DNA of 64,000 nucleotides from Tachypleus tridentatus (Eukaryota > Arthropoda > Merostomata > Xiphosura > Limulidae). Positions 1-11,100 of the stretch are shown here, in pieces (the stretch's first letter is position 1; every line of letters starts with the position of its first letter). The notes under the pieces are model-generated. The model searched no databases and was not told the origin of the DNA. It saw only the letters and a program-made list of their open reading frames with translations. The DNA lies in contig NC_134830.1 in the NCBI RefSeq assembly GCF_004210375.1, forward strand, positions 10,912,001 to 10,976,000, in the 5' to 3' direction. Position numbers and translations under genes: made by a program.

Positions 1-313
1 ACTGCCACAGCACCTCTCACCTCTCCAAATAGCCACGTTTATCACGTAGGCAAAACCTGGCACTTCCTTACACCCAACTAGAACCCGGATCCTTCACCGG
101 GAAGGTATTATCCTCCAGCCGTCAAGGCCTGCAGACCTATCATACTTTTGTGAGCCATGGAATACTCAAATTCATATCAAATGTTCACCAACCAAGAGCC
201 CAACAAACCTTTTTTTTTTTTGTCTGAGAGGAATACACCATTCTATTCAACAGAGTGAAATCAAATGTGCTATTGAATGCCAAACCAATTCTGAGATATA
301 CGCTGTGCACTGA

Positions 314-979
314 ATCTACTCGAAAACCTCCAGACAAGTGACCAACTTCATGAAAATAGTAACAACCACTAAACATATTGCTGATACCATTTTACGTGAT
401 GGTTGCTACTATCACATCTTTCATTTTAGTGCTGAACGTCCCTGCCATCACTCAATCAATCCTAGGATACCAAAGCAACCAGAATCTGTTTTGCCACCTA
501 ATGTAACACCTAATCTGCTGTTCCACCTAACACAGTCTTTAGTCAAATCGTCTATTGTGAAGCTGCCATCCAACTCAATTCAAACTTTCACCATGAAAAT
601 CAACAACCATACTCAGACAGCCAATCATGTACAGAACAAGTCTCAGTTTCTTAACAAATTCACTCAGATGCCATCTATTACACCTCACTCGAAAACATCT
701 TCCCAGACGCAAACTACACAAGTTACCTACTACGACATGTCAACTATAACAGACAAGCATCTTACCATTTCTCAAACTATTCAAACTATATTACACAGAA
801 GATATTAATTTTCCCAGACGACTGAAGAATACCTGGAGAATTTACCTGTGCAAGTTCTAGAACTCCAACCTGGAGTTTTGCCATACAGTGCAGTGGACTC
901 ACCACCTCTCAATGACTTTCACACATTAATGGAAAGGGTAAAACATTATTGTAACATAGCACCATTTTTCTCCGTGTGA
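314..979 (+). other. unrecognised coding-like region
   Basis: One frame is open for most of this stretch, with one interruption, and ends in a clean stop at 979. The translation is rich in Thr, Ser, Gln and Asn in the middle, and its tail (QTTEEYLENLPVQVLELQPG) looks protein-like rather than random. I recognise no domain. The lower-quality reading continues leftwards towards position 1, so the left edge is not fixed. The neighbours are all transposon debris, so a mobile-element protein is the likeliest origin, but that is inference. It could also be the last exon of a host gene outside the window. Confidence 0.3.
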
Positions 980-1497
980 CCCTCCACCTTCATGAAGTGA
1001 GCTAAAATGGCACTAGCTAGTGAAAGTGGGTTTTCCCGGGGTTCTCCTATTTCCCCCATATCTAAATTTCGGCATTGGGTCTACAGATCCCAGCCGTCCT
1101 GAGGGACCCTAAGTCATGTATCAGCCGTTGATTTTGTGGTATTTGCATATATCCTATGAGTGTCTGGTGTCAGTTTGCTGGTCTTTTGTCTTCCTTGCTT
1201 GCTCAAAATTTGCACCATATATAAGGATGATCTCGTCCGTGTTTTTTTTTCTCTTCTCTTCGGGTAGCTGCTTCAATATCCTAAAGTCATGAGTGGGGCG
1301 AAGAGAAAGGCCATCCTTCTGAGCACTCTCAGTTATCTCTATCCCTGGAGGGGATAGAAAACTTCAGACCGAAATACTCGTCAGCTTTGTTGTTGTTGTT
1401 ACGTGGCTCTCAGTTCCAAGGTCGACATTCAGCAGAGGGGATGTGCAGTCAGCAGCTGCGAGCAACGTAGTGTAAACCAGCGACATTTTTATTTTGT
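980..1497. other. non-coding stretch with a TATA-like element
   Basis: No open frame of note. A good TATA box (TATATAAGG, 1218-1226) lies some 300-400 bases before the frame that starts near 1500. It may be the promoter or 5' leader of the element represented by the fragment downstream. The part around 1020-1110 has a C- and T-rich segment that looks like an interspersed repeat but I cannot name it. Confidence 0.3.
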
Positions 1498-1547
1498 TTG
1501 TGCATTAACCTCAGTTTTACTAAAAAAGGCATACCCTTAGTTCTTTT

Positions 1548-2390
1548 CAGGACAAGTAAAACGATAAATTGCAGATCAAAGAACAAGACTGTAACAAGAT
1601 CCAATGGTGAAGCCATGTCAAATGAAGAGATCATCGAAATGCTTAATAAGGCAATTGAGGGACCAGCCTCAGAAATTTCGAGCTCATCTACAGATGGATC
1701 GGAGAAGGACAGCTCGGATTTAGGTCCAGAAGAAACAAACAAGCTGTCAATAAAAGAAGGAGAACCAACTCCAGAGAAAAGAAGACAAAAGAAGAAAAAG
1801 GTTACAGTAAGTATAGTTTTAAATAACTCTACTAACTCTAATACTAATAACTCTACGAACTCTAATACTAATAACTCTACTAACTCTATACTAATAACTC
1901 TACTAACTCTATACTAATAACTCCACTAACTCTAATACTAATAGCTCTCTAATTCTACTAACTCTAATACTAATAACTCTACTAACTCTATACTAATAAC
2001 TCTACTAACTCTAATACTAATAGCTCTATAATTCTACTAACTCTAAGACTAATAGCTCTAAGCAACACTAAATTAAAAACACAAACAATGGCATTGATAA
2101 CACTAAAAACATCCCCACTGTTTCAATCATTCAATCACACGCTGATCCTCAATACAGAATTCCAACTCTGTTTATTGAAGGAATAAACAACACAACATGC
2201 ATCCCTCAGATAGTGAAACAACTGAGGGCTTATTTCCTGGGCATTCAATTTAAAGACATTAAACGACTTCCCAACAGAAGAATAATGATAAAATGTACAG
2301 AACTACATGAATTTGCACACATTTTGGCCCACTGGTCCAAGGATGCCTTTGGAGTAAAACTGAGAAGTCCTTCACCCATGAAGGCTTCTG
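1548..2390 (+). mobile_element. LINE ORF1-like (nucleic-acid-binding) fragment
   Basis: Two coding-like blocks flank a minisatellite. The first (about 1548-1805) is acidic and Ser-rich, then ends in a Lys/Arg-rich run (PEKRRQKKKK). The second (about 2095-2390) reads IPTLFIEGIN, then IKRLPNRRIMIKC, then HILAHWSKDAFG. That pattern resembles the RNA-binding/PRE_C2HC part of ORF1 proteins in jockey-type LINEs, which package the element's RNA. No reverse transcriptase follows. From about 2335 another frame becomes the transposon described next, so this fragment is probably truncated there. The family call is tentative; the first block alone would also fit the acidic start of a piggyBac-like protein. 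Confidence 0.3.
1828..2056. repeat. minisatellite, about 24-bp unit
   Basis: Roughly nine or ten imperfect copies of AACTCTACTAACTCTAATACTAAT, with 23-bp variants and occasional substitutions. In the plus-strand frame it encodes Asn/Ser/Thr-rich sequence, so it may have begun as an expansion inside a coding region. Confidence 0.85.
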
Positions 2391-2931
2391 GAACTGGAAA
2401 AAGGTGACCACATCACTGAAGTCCCATGATAACTCTGCAGGACAGAAGTTTGCCATGCAAGCTTGGGCAGAGTTTAAATTGCAGAAAACAAAGGGTGCAA
2501 GGATCCAACATGCTCTCGATGCAAGCCATGCTGAAACTGTGGAGGAAAACCGACATTATATGAAAGCCGTGATAGATGCACTGCTCTACACAGCCTGCCA
2601 GAATAAAGCTCAGAGAGGTCACAGGGAAGGTAGTCAGTCAGATAACAGGGGCAATTTCCTGAAACTTCTTGACATGATTTCCAGGTATGATGAAATCGTG
2701 AAGAAGAAGCTGAGTGGTCCTGCCAATGCCAAGTACACGCACCATGATATCCAAAACGAACTGCTTGACATCATAGTTGGAATGATCAGAAAGGATATCA
2801 GCAAAGACATCATGGAAGCTGAGAATTTTGCTCTAATGGTGGATGAAACAAAGGATGTGAGCAAACAAGGTCCATTGTGGTAAGGTACCTCCACCAACAG
2901 AGCCTTCACAAGGAGTTCCTGGACTTCACAG

Positions 2932-2949
2932 TAAGGCTTCTACGTTTAC
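2932..2949. repeat. left terminal inverted repeat of the ZBED hAT
   Basis: Perfect complement of 6038-6055. It is preceded immediately by the target duplication cttcacag at 2924-2931. Confidence 0.95.
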
Positions 2950-3442
2950 ACGTGTACACGATGAAGGTTACTGTTTGTGGTGTATCCGTTTAGGATATTA
3001 CAAAACGTTTAATTGCTTAGGTCCTGCACTAAGTGTGAGCCAGTTGGTAACGTCATTAATTAATAAACATACGATAGCTATCATTTGTGACAAAATATTT
3101 TCCCTACAGTCCCAGACAGTTTTTGCTGTTTTTTACGATTTACTCACATTTGCCATATTGGCTCCTCGGATAACCTGCACCGAGTGGTGGATAAGATTGT
3201 ACAAAATATTTCTGCAAAAAGAATTATGCCATAAATCGTTTTCTAAATGGCAAATGCAAAGTGTTGTTGTCTTATACCCAAACATCACTCAAAACACACT
3301 TCAGTAAAGATCCCTGACAGCGCACGCATGCATCCGTAAACATGGTCAAATCACGTGCAAACAATCTTGTAATTGTTGTCTGGTATGAATGTGAAAATTG
3401 CCACTCGCTCACACCCAAACCAGCCAACGGAAGTGGTACAAA

Positions 3443-5449
3443 ATGGATTCTGCTAGTTCTAGGCCTGCAACCGCCAAGCGTTCAAAAGTATGGGACCATT
3501 TTGAACGTGAAAATAACAACAAAGTGAAGTGTAAGTTATGTTTCACTCACCTTTCATTTTCTGGAGGTTCAACAGGAACAATGCTAAACCACCTTAAGCA
3601 TAAACATAAGTCAATCTACTGTGAAGAAACAAAAGTTCAAACTAAAATCAACGCAAATAAAGCACCTGTATTATCAAAGGATAGGTGGAATAGCTGCACA
3701 CAAAAGTTAGCTTTATTGTGTGCCGTGGACTTGCATCCGTTATCAATCTGTGAAGGACCCGGTTTCCGGGCGTTTTGTGGAGAACTAAATCCCAGTTACA
3801 CTGTACCTTTGAAACAAACGGTCACAAATCATCTGAAGAAAATATTTGCTACTGAGAAAGAGTTACTCATCAATGATATCCTGAATCACTGCACAAGTAT
3901 TGCCATGACGTCTGATCTATGGACAAGCCAGGCAACTGAAGCGTACATAACAGTTACGGGGCACTATCTTGATTCGAACTGGACACTGCACAATGTTGTT
4001 TTAACCACAAGAGAAGTCACAGACAGACATACTAGAGAAAATCTGGCTAATGAACTGAGGTCAATCACGTCAGAATTTCACATACCACTGAACAAAATTA
4101 CGGCACTCATAACAGACAATGCCAGCAACATGACATTGTGCTGCAACAATCTTGGCTAGCTGAGTGTGAAATGTTTCGCACACACGCTACAGCTCTGCAT
4201 CAGATCTGCATTTGATAAAGTCAGATCAATTAACCACGCTATTGGCAGCCAAAAACTAGTAACTTTTTTTCGAAAATCCGTGTTAGCTTCCAATGAGCTC
4301 ACCCAACGTCAAAAGCAGATGGGATTACCGCACCACAGTTTGATCATAGACTGTGCAACATGGTGGAATAGCACGTACGAGATGTTTGACAGACTTATAG
4401 AACAGAGACTTGCTGTATATGCAGTCTTGCACAGTAATGTTGTGAAGGACTCTCAAGCAAAGGTTCTTGACATTACTGATAAAGACTGGGAGGTCATTCA
4501 AGATATTGTTCCAGTTCTTCAGCCTTTATACATAGCCACAAGGGGTCTTTGCTCAGAACAATATCCAACCCTCTCTGGGGTGATGCCGATCGTGTACAGT
4601 CTGTTGGAGATCCATTTAAAGACCAAAGACTCAGATTCCAATGTGGTTAAAAACTTCAAAGTTGAAATCTCACAAGATCTGAAAAGACGTTTCAACACAG
4701 AAACTGAAGACATGTGCAAAAACATTAGAATGATGTGTTCTTTCATGGATCCCCGATACAAAGAATTGCCATTTTTGACACCAGCTCAGCGAGATGTAGT
4801 TCACCGAGAAATCATTTGTTACTGTCAAAAACTGGCACAGTCTGAATCACAAGTCACTGGAGTAGCAGCTGACAGGTCTGTTCCTCAACATCAGTCAGCA
4901 GAGGTGAATTCAAGTACCAAACCAGGCAGCAAACTATCACAAGACGACATGGCTTATTTCTTGGGTGATTTTTATGAACAAGACTGTTCTGTTGTTGTTC
5001 CTGAATCCCCCGAGGCTGAATTAGAACTCCTCTACCTGGAGCAAAAGCCAATCCCATGCAAAGAATCTCCGTTTGCCTGTTGGCGAAATGAACAATCATC
5101 GTATCCAACGATGTCTAAACTGGCCCGAACACTGCTCTCCATTCCAGGCACCTCTGTACCGTCCGAGCGGGTATTTTCCTGTGCTGGTGGTGAGTTCTTT
5201 ATTTCTTTTATAAAACATTCACACTATATCACACATGTGGTTCATCATGATTATAGATATATACCGCTATCCGACATATCAGAATATGTTCTATTGTAAA
5301 TACTTAAATGTTTCTATTATATGTTTATGCCAGGAACTGTTACAAAATTGAGATCGTCTCTTGATCCCGACACAGTGGACATGTTGATTTTTTTTAAACA
5401 AACGATTAAAGCCAAAACAATGCCAAGAGTGTGGATCATGTCTCCATAA
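3443..5449 (+). CDS. hAT transposase with BED zinc finger (one intron, one in-frame TAG)
   Basis: This would be a cut-and-paste transposase of about 620 residues, normal for ZBED-like hAT proteins. The start is set at the ATG at 3443, shortly before the BED finger (Cys30, Cys33, His50, His55, preceded by VWDHFE). Downstream come the first catalytic Asp in TSDLWTS (about residue 158), the second in ITDNASNM (225), CFAHTLQL, a WWNSTYEMF block, and the C-terminal dimerisation motif PSERVFSCAG. A canonical intron (5190-5333, GTGAGT...GCCAG) joins CAG to GTVTKLRSSLDPDTVDML in frame. One TAG at 4157-4159 stands where the family usually has Trp (LGW), a single G-to-A change. A run of eight T at 5388-5395 may carry one T too many: one fewer gives the family-like ending IFLNKRLK and a stop at 5454-5456. 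So the copy is probably inactive, or needs resequencing at these spots. Confidence 0.85.
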
Positions 5450-5676
5450 AACTTGAGGCTTCAGCTCCCGATACAGCTACCAATCTCCCTGTCCGCATCA
5501 AGCAAGAGCCAATGGATGTCAGTGTTGCACACTCCAGTGATGTTCCGGCTCTCCCTACTCTTGGAGGAGTCACTGACTTGGAGTGGGAGTGGGCCCAAAA
5601 TCCAACATATATATGTTTTCTATTGCACGTTGTACCTTTCATATTCACTTCAATTAATGCATTGATGTTTTTGTAA
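5410..5676 (+). other. open frame with two SUMO-type motifs, 3' part of the hAT
   Basis: This frame overlaps and follows the transposase stop in another phase. It encodes about 88 residues including VSIKLE and VRIKQEPMD, both fitting the SUMO acceptor consensus (hydrophobic-Lys-x-Glu). It then becomes a hydrophobic tail. It has no obvious start codon of its own. It could be an alternative 3' exon of the transposase or a chance frame in the 3' UTR. I cannot decide between these. Confidence 0.25.
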
Positions 5677-6037
5677 ACTTGTGTGGAAATAAGAACAATT
5701 TTCCGACATCATGTTTTTGTCGTTGTCTGTATGTGTCTGAGCATGCGCACTCCTGGTACTTGGGTTTTTCCCATTTTCAGTACACAGTTCAGAGTGATAA
5801 TATTTTATCATTTGTATGGTGCAACGTAACTAAGATAATGTAATGACACAATAAGATTGGCAGTAACAGAGTGAGGTAAAATGTTAAAACAAAACACGTG
5901 ACACACCTGCAATTAATTTTCATTTTATTCATATTTCAAATGTGGCCAATATATTCACTGAACACAACACCAACATCAATTCCGTGTACACGAATAGTTT
6001 CGTGTATTGAGTGACATGTAAAGGTTTACAGAAATTA

Positions 6038-6055
6038 GTAAACGTAGAAGCCTTA
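6038..6055. repeat. right terminal inverted repeat of the ZBED hAT
   Basis: Perfect complement of 2932-2949. It is followed immediately by the second target duplication copy at 6056-6063. Confidence 0.95.
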
Positions 6056-6960
6056 CTTCACAGCTGCTGAGGGTCTGGATGCAGATTCATTGCTCAAGAA
6101 AATCATGGAGACTTTGGCTAAATGTGGTATTGACCATAATGCCTGCATTGGCCAGTGCTATGATGGAGCTGCAGTCATGTCAGGGCACATCAGTGACATA
6201 CAAGAGATTCAGGAGAGAGGTGTCTCAGGCTATGTATGTCCACTGCTATGCACACATGCTCAACATTGTGCTAGTTGATTGTGTGCACAACGTCCAGGCT
6301 GCAGCAGAGTTCTTTGTGACAATTCAGAAGCTGTACAAATTCTTCTCTACATTGGTTGGGCATGAAGAATTCATAATCACATCTAGTACTGGCCAAAGAG
6401 ATGAACCAATACCAGATGCCAGGAGACATACCTTCTATCCCATCATAGACAGGGTGCTCAACGAGCTGAATAGAAGATTCTCCTCTGATGCCTGCAGTGT
6501 TCTGATGGGTGCAACTGCATTGAATCCCAAACACTCCACATTTCTGGACAAGCAAGCACTCTTAGGAATGGCAGCAAACTATGGTGTGGCAGAGGATGAC
6601 CTTGCAGTGGAGGTCCACCAGTTGAACTGGCTAATTGCCAGGAAGATAGACTAGGGGCAGGAAATATCCAGACCATTGGAGCTTGCAACCATGCTGGAGC
6701 CATACAAGGATGCCTTCATGGATCTCCACAAATTTGTATGCATTGCTGTGACTCTGCCTGTCACTTCAGCTGCCTGTGAGAGAACTTTCTCATGTCTGAA
6801 GCTTCTGAAGACATACTTGCGCAACAGCAGTGGTAACAACCACACCAGCAACCTTGCTGTCATATCAGTAAACTCCAGGAAGGCAAAACAACTCGATATT
6901 GATACTGTTATAGACACATTTGCTGCCAATCACCAGAACAGGTGCATTGTTTTGAAGTAA

Positions 6961-7170
6961 TATTGACTATAAACACAACATGATGATAGATAGTTAGCCT
7001 GATAGTGACCTTACTTTTCCTCAGAGTGTATTAACTTCACATGGTATAATTCGTTTCTGTTATGTAAACTGTGTCTTTATGTTATATTTCTTTTGATTTG
7101 TAGCGTTACTCTTAATGGTATATTAAATGTTCAATCTAAGCTAATCTTGATTTTATTTATTATTATGTAT
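6961..7170. other. short non-coding spacer
   Basis: AT-rich DNA between the end of the older hAT frame and the SINE. It may include the 3' end of that transposon, but I could not place its terminal repeat. Confidence 0.5.
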
Positions 7171-7182
7171 TACCTTGGGTGG

Positions 7183-7469
7183 GGCCCAGCATGGCCAAGC
7201 GCTTTAAGGCATTCGACTCGTAATCCGAGGGTCTCAGGTTCGCATCCCCGTCACGCCAAACATGTTCCCCTTTCAACTGTGGGGGCGTTATAATGTGACG
7301 GTAAATCTCACTATTCGTTGGTAAAAAAGTAGCCCAAGAGTTGGCGGTGGGTGGTGATGACTAGCTGCCTTCCCTCTAGTCTTACACTGCAAAATTAGGG
7401 AGGGTTAGCAGAGATAGTCCTCGAGTAGCTTTGTGCGAAATTAAAAAAAAACAACAAAAAAACAAAGAA
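7183..7469 (+). mobile_element. tRNA-derived SINE with 12-bp target duplication
   Basis: The head looks like a tRNA, with an A-box-like segment (TGGCCAAGCGC, 7192-7202) and a B-box-like segment (GGTTCGCATCC, 7237-7247). An unrelated body follows (TAGCCCAAGAGTTGGCGG onwards) and then an A-rich tail. The perfect direct repeat taccttgggtgg flanks it at 7171-7182 and 7470-7481, showing LINE-assisted insertion. A second copy in the opposite orientation lies at 33688-33959. The family resembles one I recall from horseshoe crab genomes; that recollection is unverified. Confidence 0.93.
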
Positions 7470-7481
7470 TACCTTGGGTGG

Positions 7482-7946
7482 AATTTAGATGAGCTTCCTC
7501 TTTTACATATACGCGTATTTTCATAAACAAATTATTTCTAATTTGTAATAATGAATTATTAATCAGAGTATGAGTTTCCAGTGAAAACTGCATTGAAAAC
7601 GCATTTCAAAATAGCACACCATTCTGAAATGTACCTTGATATTTACATTATTATAATTTACCATCTATACTTCATATTGATGGCACTTTGGGAAGCCCCT
7701 CCACAGTTTACCTCAACATTATGTAATTACACAACCATTATTATATAAATCAGTAAATATATCATATTTGCCTTGAATTGGATTAAAATTTTGATTTCTT
7801 AAACCATGTTGTTTAAAACAAACTTAAGTATGAAAATAACATCTTTTAAGACTCAAATTAATTTTATGGAATTTCCTAACAAATATACTTCAACTGAGAA
7901 AAAAGTACAGGGGATAGGTGTTTTAGGATGTAACAATAGTACTAAA
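7482..7946. other. AT-rich intergenic DNA
   Basis: No gene or repeat recognised. It lies between the SINE and the 3' end of the minus-strand nuclease gene. Confidence 0.6.
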
Positions 7947-7952
7947 TTTATT
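7947..7952 (-). promoter_or_regulatory. candidate poly(A) signal of DFFB
   Basis: AATAAA on the minus strand, about 50 nt after the stop codon of the last exon. This would give a very short 3' UTR. Confidence 0.6.
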
Positions 7953-8001
7953 TTAAGTTGTCTATAAGCAATTCACCCCAACCATACAAATGAAACTAAC
8001 T

Positions 8002-8197
8002 TTATCGATAACACATGTTTTTATCACATTTGAACCCATCATGTTTAGATTTATCATGGCAAGCAATATGCACCAGTTCAAGGTTAGCAGAAGTAAACAG
8101 TAATGAGTAAAAGTAGTCTGAATTTATGACTGACTTCACAGGAAGGTCTCTAATAGCATTCACAACTGCTGGAATGATAGTACGGGATCTTTCAATC
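8002..8197 (-). CDS. DFFB: DFFB last exon, nuclease core part 2
   Basis: 196 nt. Acceptor TTTTAG|GATTGAA, ending in a stop at 8004-8002. It encodes RTIIPAVVNAI, DYFYSLLFTSANLELVHIAC and KHDGFKCDKNMCYR, with the remaining catalytic and zinc-binding His and Cys. It lacks the basic tail that follows this point in human DFFB. Confidence 0.95.
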
Positions 8198-11100
8198 CTA
8201 AAAGAAATGATCAAGAAATTAACTTATAGTTATCACATATAATAATAATAATTATAGAGGTTTTTTAAAAAAAAAGCTGACAATTTACAATAGTTTTAAT
8301 GCATAAACCATTACATAGGGTGCATTATTAAAAATCTAGAAATTCTGTGTCAAATGAAAGAAAATAACATTTTCTAAGTACCAAGAAATATTCAACATAT
8401 TTTTATTCATCAGGGCATTTACTGTTTTAAACATTCTTTGAGTAAAATTAATTACCTGTGATCAAGATTCCAAGTACTGAAAAGTTTACGATGCTCACTA
8501 CTAAGATATGGATTAAGTGTATGAGCTTTATCACATTTAGAGGCATTGTACCGTCCTTGACAAGAAAATGTGCCTTCTTCGGTACACAAAGCTTTTAATT
8601 CTCCACGAACAAACAGATGGCCATTGTAATTATCTCTTTTCAGTAAGTTTTTTAAATCAATGAGCAGATCAATCAGCAACATCTCTGGAAGGTTCCTTCT
8701 TTGTAATTCTACTTTGGTCTGAAGGGAAAAAAAGTAATATTTAATTTTAAAAAATTTGACTACTATGGTCTGTTACTTTATTATATCTAGCTAAGACATG
8801 AAAACAAATACAAATCAGAAGGCTGGAAAATATTTATAAATATTAATACCACTGTCATATTGCAAATATTTTGATGTTATCATTCCACCAATATAAATAG
8901 TACAATCAGTAAAAATGAAGACTATCTTGCTTATAAGTTAAATATATATATGATGAAATATAAAAATCGTTGCTTCTCTTATTGCAAGATTCTTCAAAAT
9001 TGAAAATTTTTCAAAAGACTATGAAATATAAGAATGAGCCAAGTTTCTATCCAAAAACAATGTCATTCACAACACCCTGATGCAATAAATTATATACATA
9101 TTTTACAATTCTTTTTTCAAAAATTCTGATCAACTTCAAGCAAAACACCCAAAGTAATTCTCTCAACTAATTATTTAGTGAATTAGTCAGACCATTATTG
9201 AAAACAAATTGTCAAAAACCTGTACATGAAGAAGTACAAGAAAAATCAACTTTGGCTGCAATAGTTTAAATTTTGCACCAATGACAATAATTATTTTTTC
9301 ACACTATTTACAATGAATATTTTTCATTACAAAACAGCATCATGTAACTTAACCTTAACTTCAACCACAAAAATAAACCTAATTGAATCATTATGTAAAC
9401 ATGGGTTAAAAAAATAAAATCAGCCTAAACTGCATTCTTAAAGATTATATTTTACGCCTTTCAGGACAGTAATAAATTCACTTATACAAACACCAAAAAA
9501 AACAAATCTTTTGTATCACATATCACATTACATCATCTGCAGATTAAATTCAATTATACCCACATTTGAACGAAAACGTGAATTTTAAATAAAAAATATC
9601 TTATTAGAATCAAAAAGCTTTATTCATGCATGGTAAAGACTTGAAAAATTTTAATGATAAATGTGTTTGTATGTTGAGGGCAAAAGTTGGAAGTGGATCA
9701 CGTTCAGAAGTATTCTAATTTTTAGGCCTATTTTAATGCATGAACAATGTTTGATGAAAACTGAGGAGGGTTGCAGGCAAGACTAGGAAAAATAATGAAA
9801 AAAGGCAGTTTAACGACCATGTAATAAATTTCTGTTATTTACACTTTTTGGACTCAACTAGAGTTTTTATATTTATGTCAAAACTATTTGTATAACTATT
9901 CATTATCTTTAACCAAAAACTCAATTCCTGTTGGAGAAACAGTAAATCTATTGACATTTACAGGTATAAGGGGCTCTTATATGAGTGTTATCTGCCTAAT
10001 CTGTTGGCTCTCAAAATTTCTTAACAAGATACTAACAGGTACGAAGTTAGTGTGTTTTAATTTGAGGGGAAAAATATAATACTTGTAAACCTTATAGCTT
10101 CGAATATCTCAGCAGATATTAATATATAACTAATTTATTTTTGTTAATGACAAACTTCATTCTTGCAGCTTATTTGTTACATAAATTTAATGTATAGCTC
10201 AATGAAACACATTTACATATTATAGACTTACAAGTTTTTTTTTTTACATTTTACCTTATAATAGTAACTTCTGATTCTATGTTCGGCATTGCCTTTCATG
10301 TATTCTTTCTTAGATATATATCTCTCATCTAAACCTGAAAGCACAATACACAAGTTGATCATTAACAAATTAAACAAATGAAGCTGATGATACTGTCGAT
10401 TATAATTATTAAATCTAAAATGTAATACAAATCCTAATTGCTGAATAAATTGAAGTAATAACATTTTTAATATGTACATTTTCTGAAAAAACTTAGACAA
10501 TAATCTCAAAGTGAACAGAAAACAGCAATTCTTGTTCATTCATGATTATGTTTAAATCTAATTTTTTGTTACTTGGAATAAACATCATGAAGATATTTTC
10601 TTCTGGAAACTTTAACTTGCTCTGGTGGTTACATTTAGAATTTTTAGAAATTATGAAAGAAATAAATATTAAAATGGCCACATTGAAATCTGACAGCATT
10701 CACATCACTTGATATAAGAAAAAAACAAGATAAAAGCATTATGTGAGTTGGTGTCCATTACTCTGTACTTGAATAAAGTATCAGTAACACAAACTCGCAA
10801 AACATAAATAATTTACTCCAAAACTCCTCCTCATGTGTTTGACAATAACCATATTTTAATTTCTTTAAGGCCAAGATTCTAGAAAGAGAAAGTAACATTA
10901 ACAGGAAAAGACTAATGATGTAATATTTATAAAAAAAACTGAGCAAGTAATGTTTAATACTCATTCACACTACAGGTTACACAACAACTTCTAAACTTCT
11001 ATCCTTAAACCCCCACAATTTCCTCACCTTTTGTGTGACTGTATGTCAACATTTTATTTGAATAATCCTTCTCTCTGAATTCGAAAAAACATATTTAACT

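Larger units (their letters stand above)
2932..6055 (+). mobile_element. nearly intact ZBED-type hAT transposon, 3124 bp
   Basis: The ends are perfect 18-bp inverted repeats (taaggcttctacgtttac at 2932-2949; its complement at 6038-6055). They are flanked by a perfect 8-bp target duplication, cttcacag (2924-2931 and 6056-6063), the length expected for hAT. The duplication sits inside the older ZMYM1-type transposase frame, so the order of insertion is clear. The element contains one transposase gene with an intron. Identical terminal repeats and an almost open frame point to a fairly recent insertion. The palindrome CGTGTACACG occurs just inside both ends (2951-2960 and 5983-5992). Confidence 0.93.
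2335..6960 (+). mobile_element. ZMYM1-type hAT transposon, split by a second hAT
   Basis: The protein encoded here belongs to the hAT transposases related to ZMYM1 (TTF-type zinc finger, DUF4371, hAT dimerisation). The left part (2335-2931) shows the end of the TTF-like finger (FTHEGFWNWKKVTTSLKSH) and the DUF4371 region with the LMVDETKDVS motif. The right part (6064-6960) continues with the second catalytic-Asp region (GQCYDGAAVMSG), CYAHMLNIVLVD, and the C-terminal dimerisation block ending at a stop at 6958-6960. The reading frame runs exactly across the insertion: base 2931 joins base 6064 in phase. The copy is dead: there are frame breaks near 2870 and 6200-6235, an in-frame TAG at 6652-6654, and the middle of the protein is deleted. 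I did not find its terminal repeats. Confidence 0.75.

Noticed and set aside
185-376. Minus-strand frame at the left edge
   Set aside because: Shadow of the plus-strand coding-like region, with low-complexity Lys and Phe runs.
10228-10964. Minus-strand frames beyond the DFFB exon at 10255-10334
   Set aside because: They are AT-rich read-through of introns; only the spliced 80-nt exon is supported.
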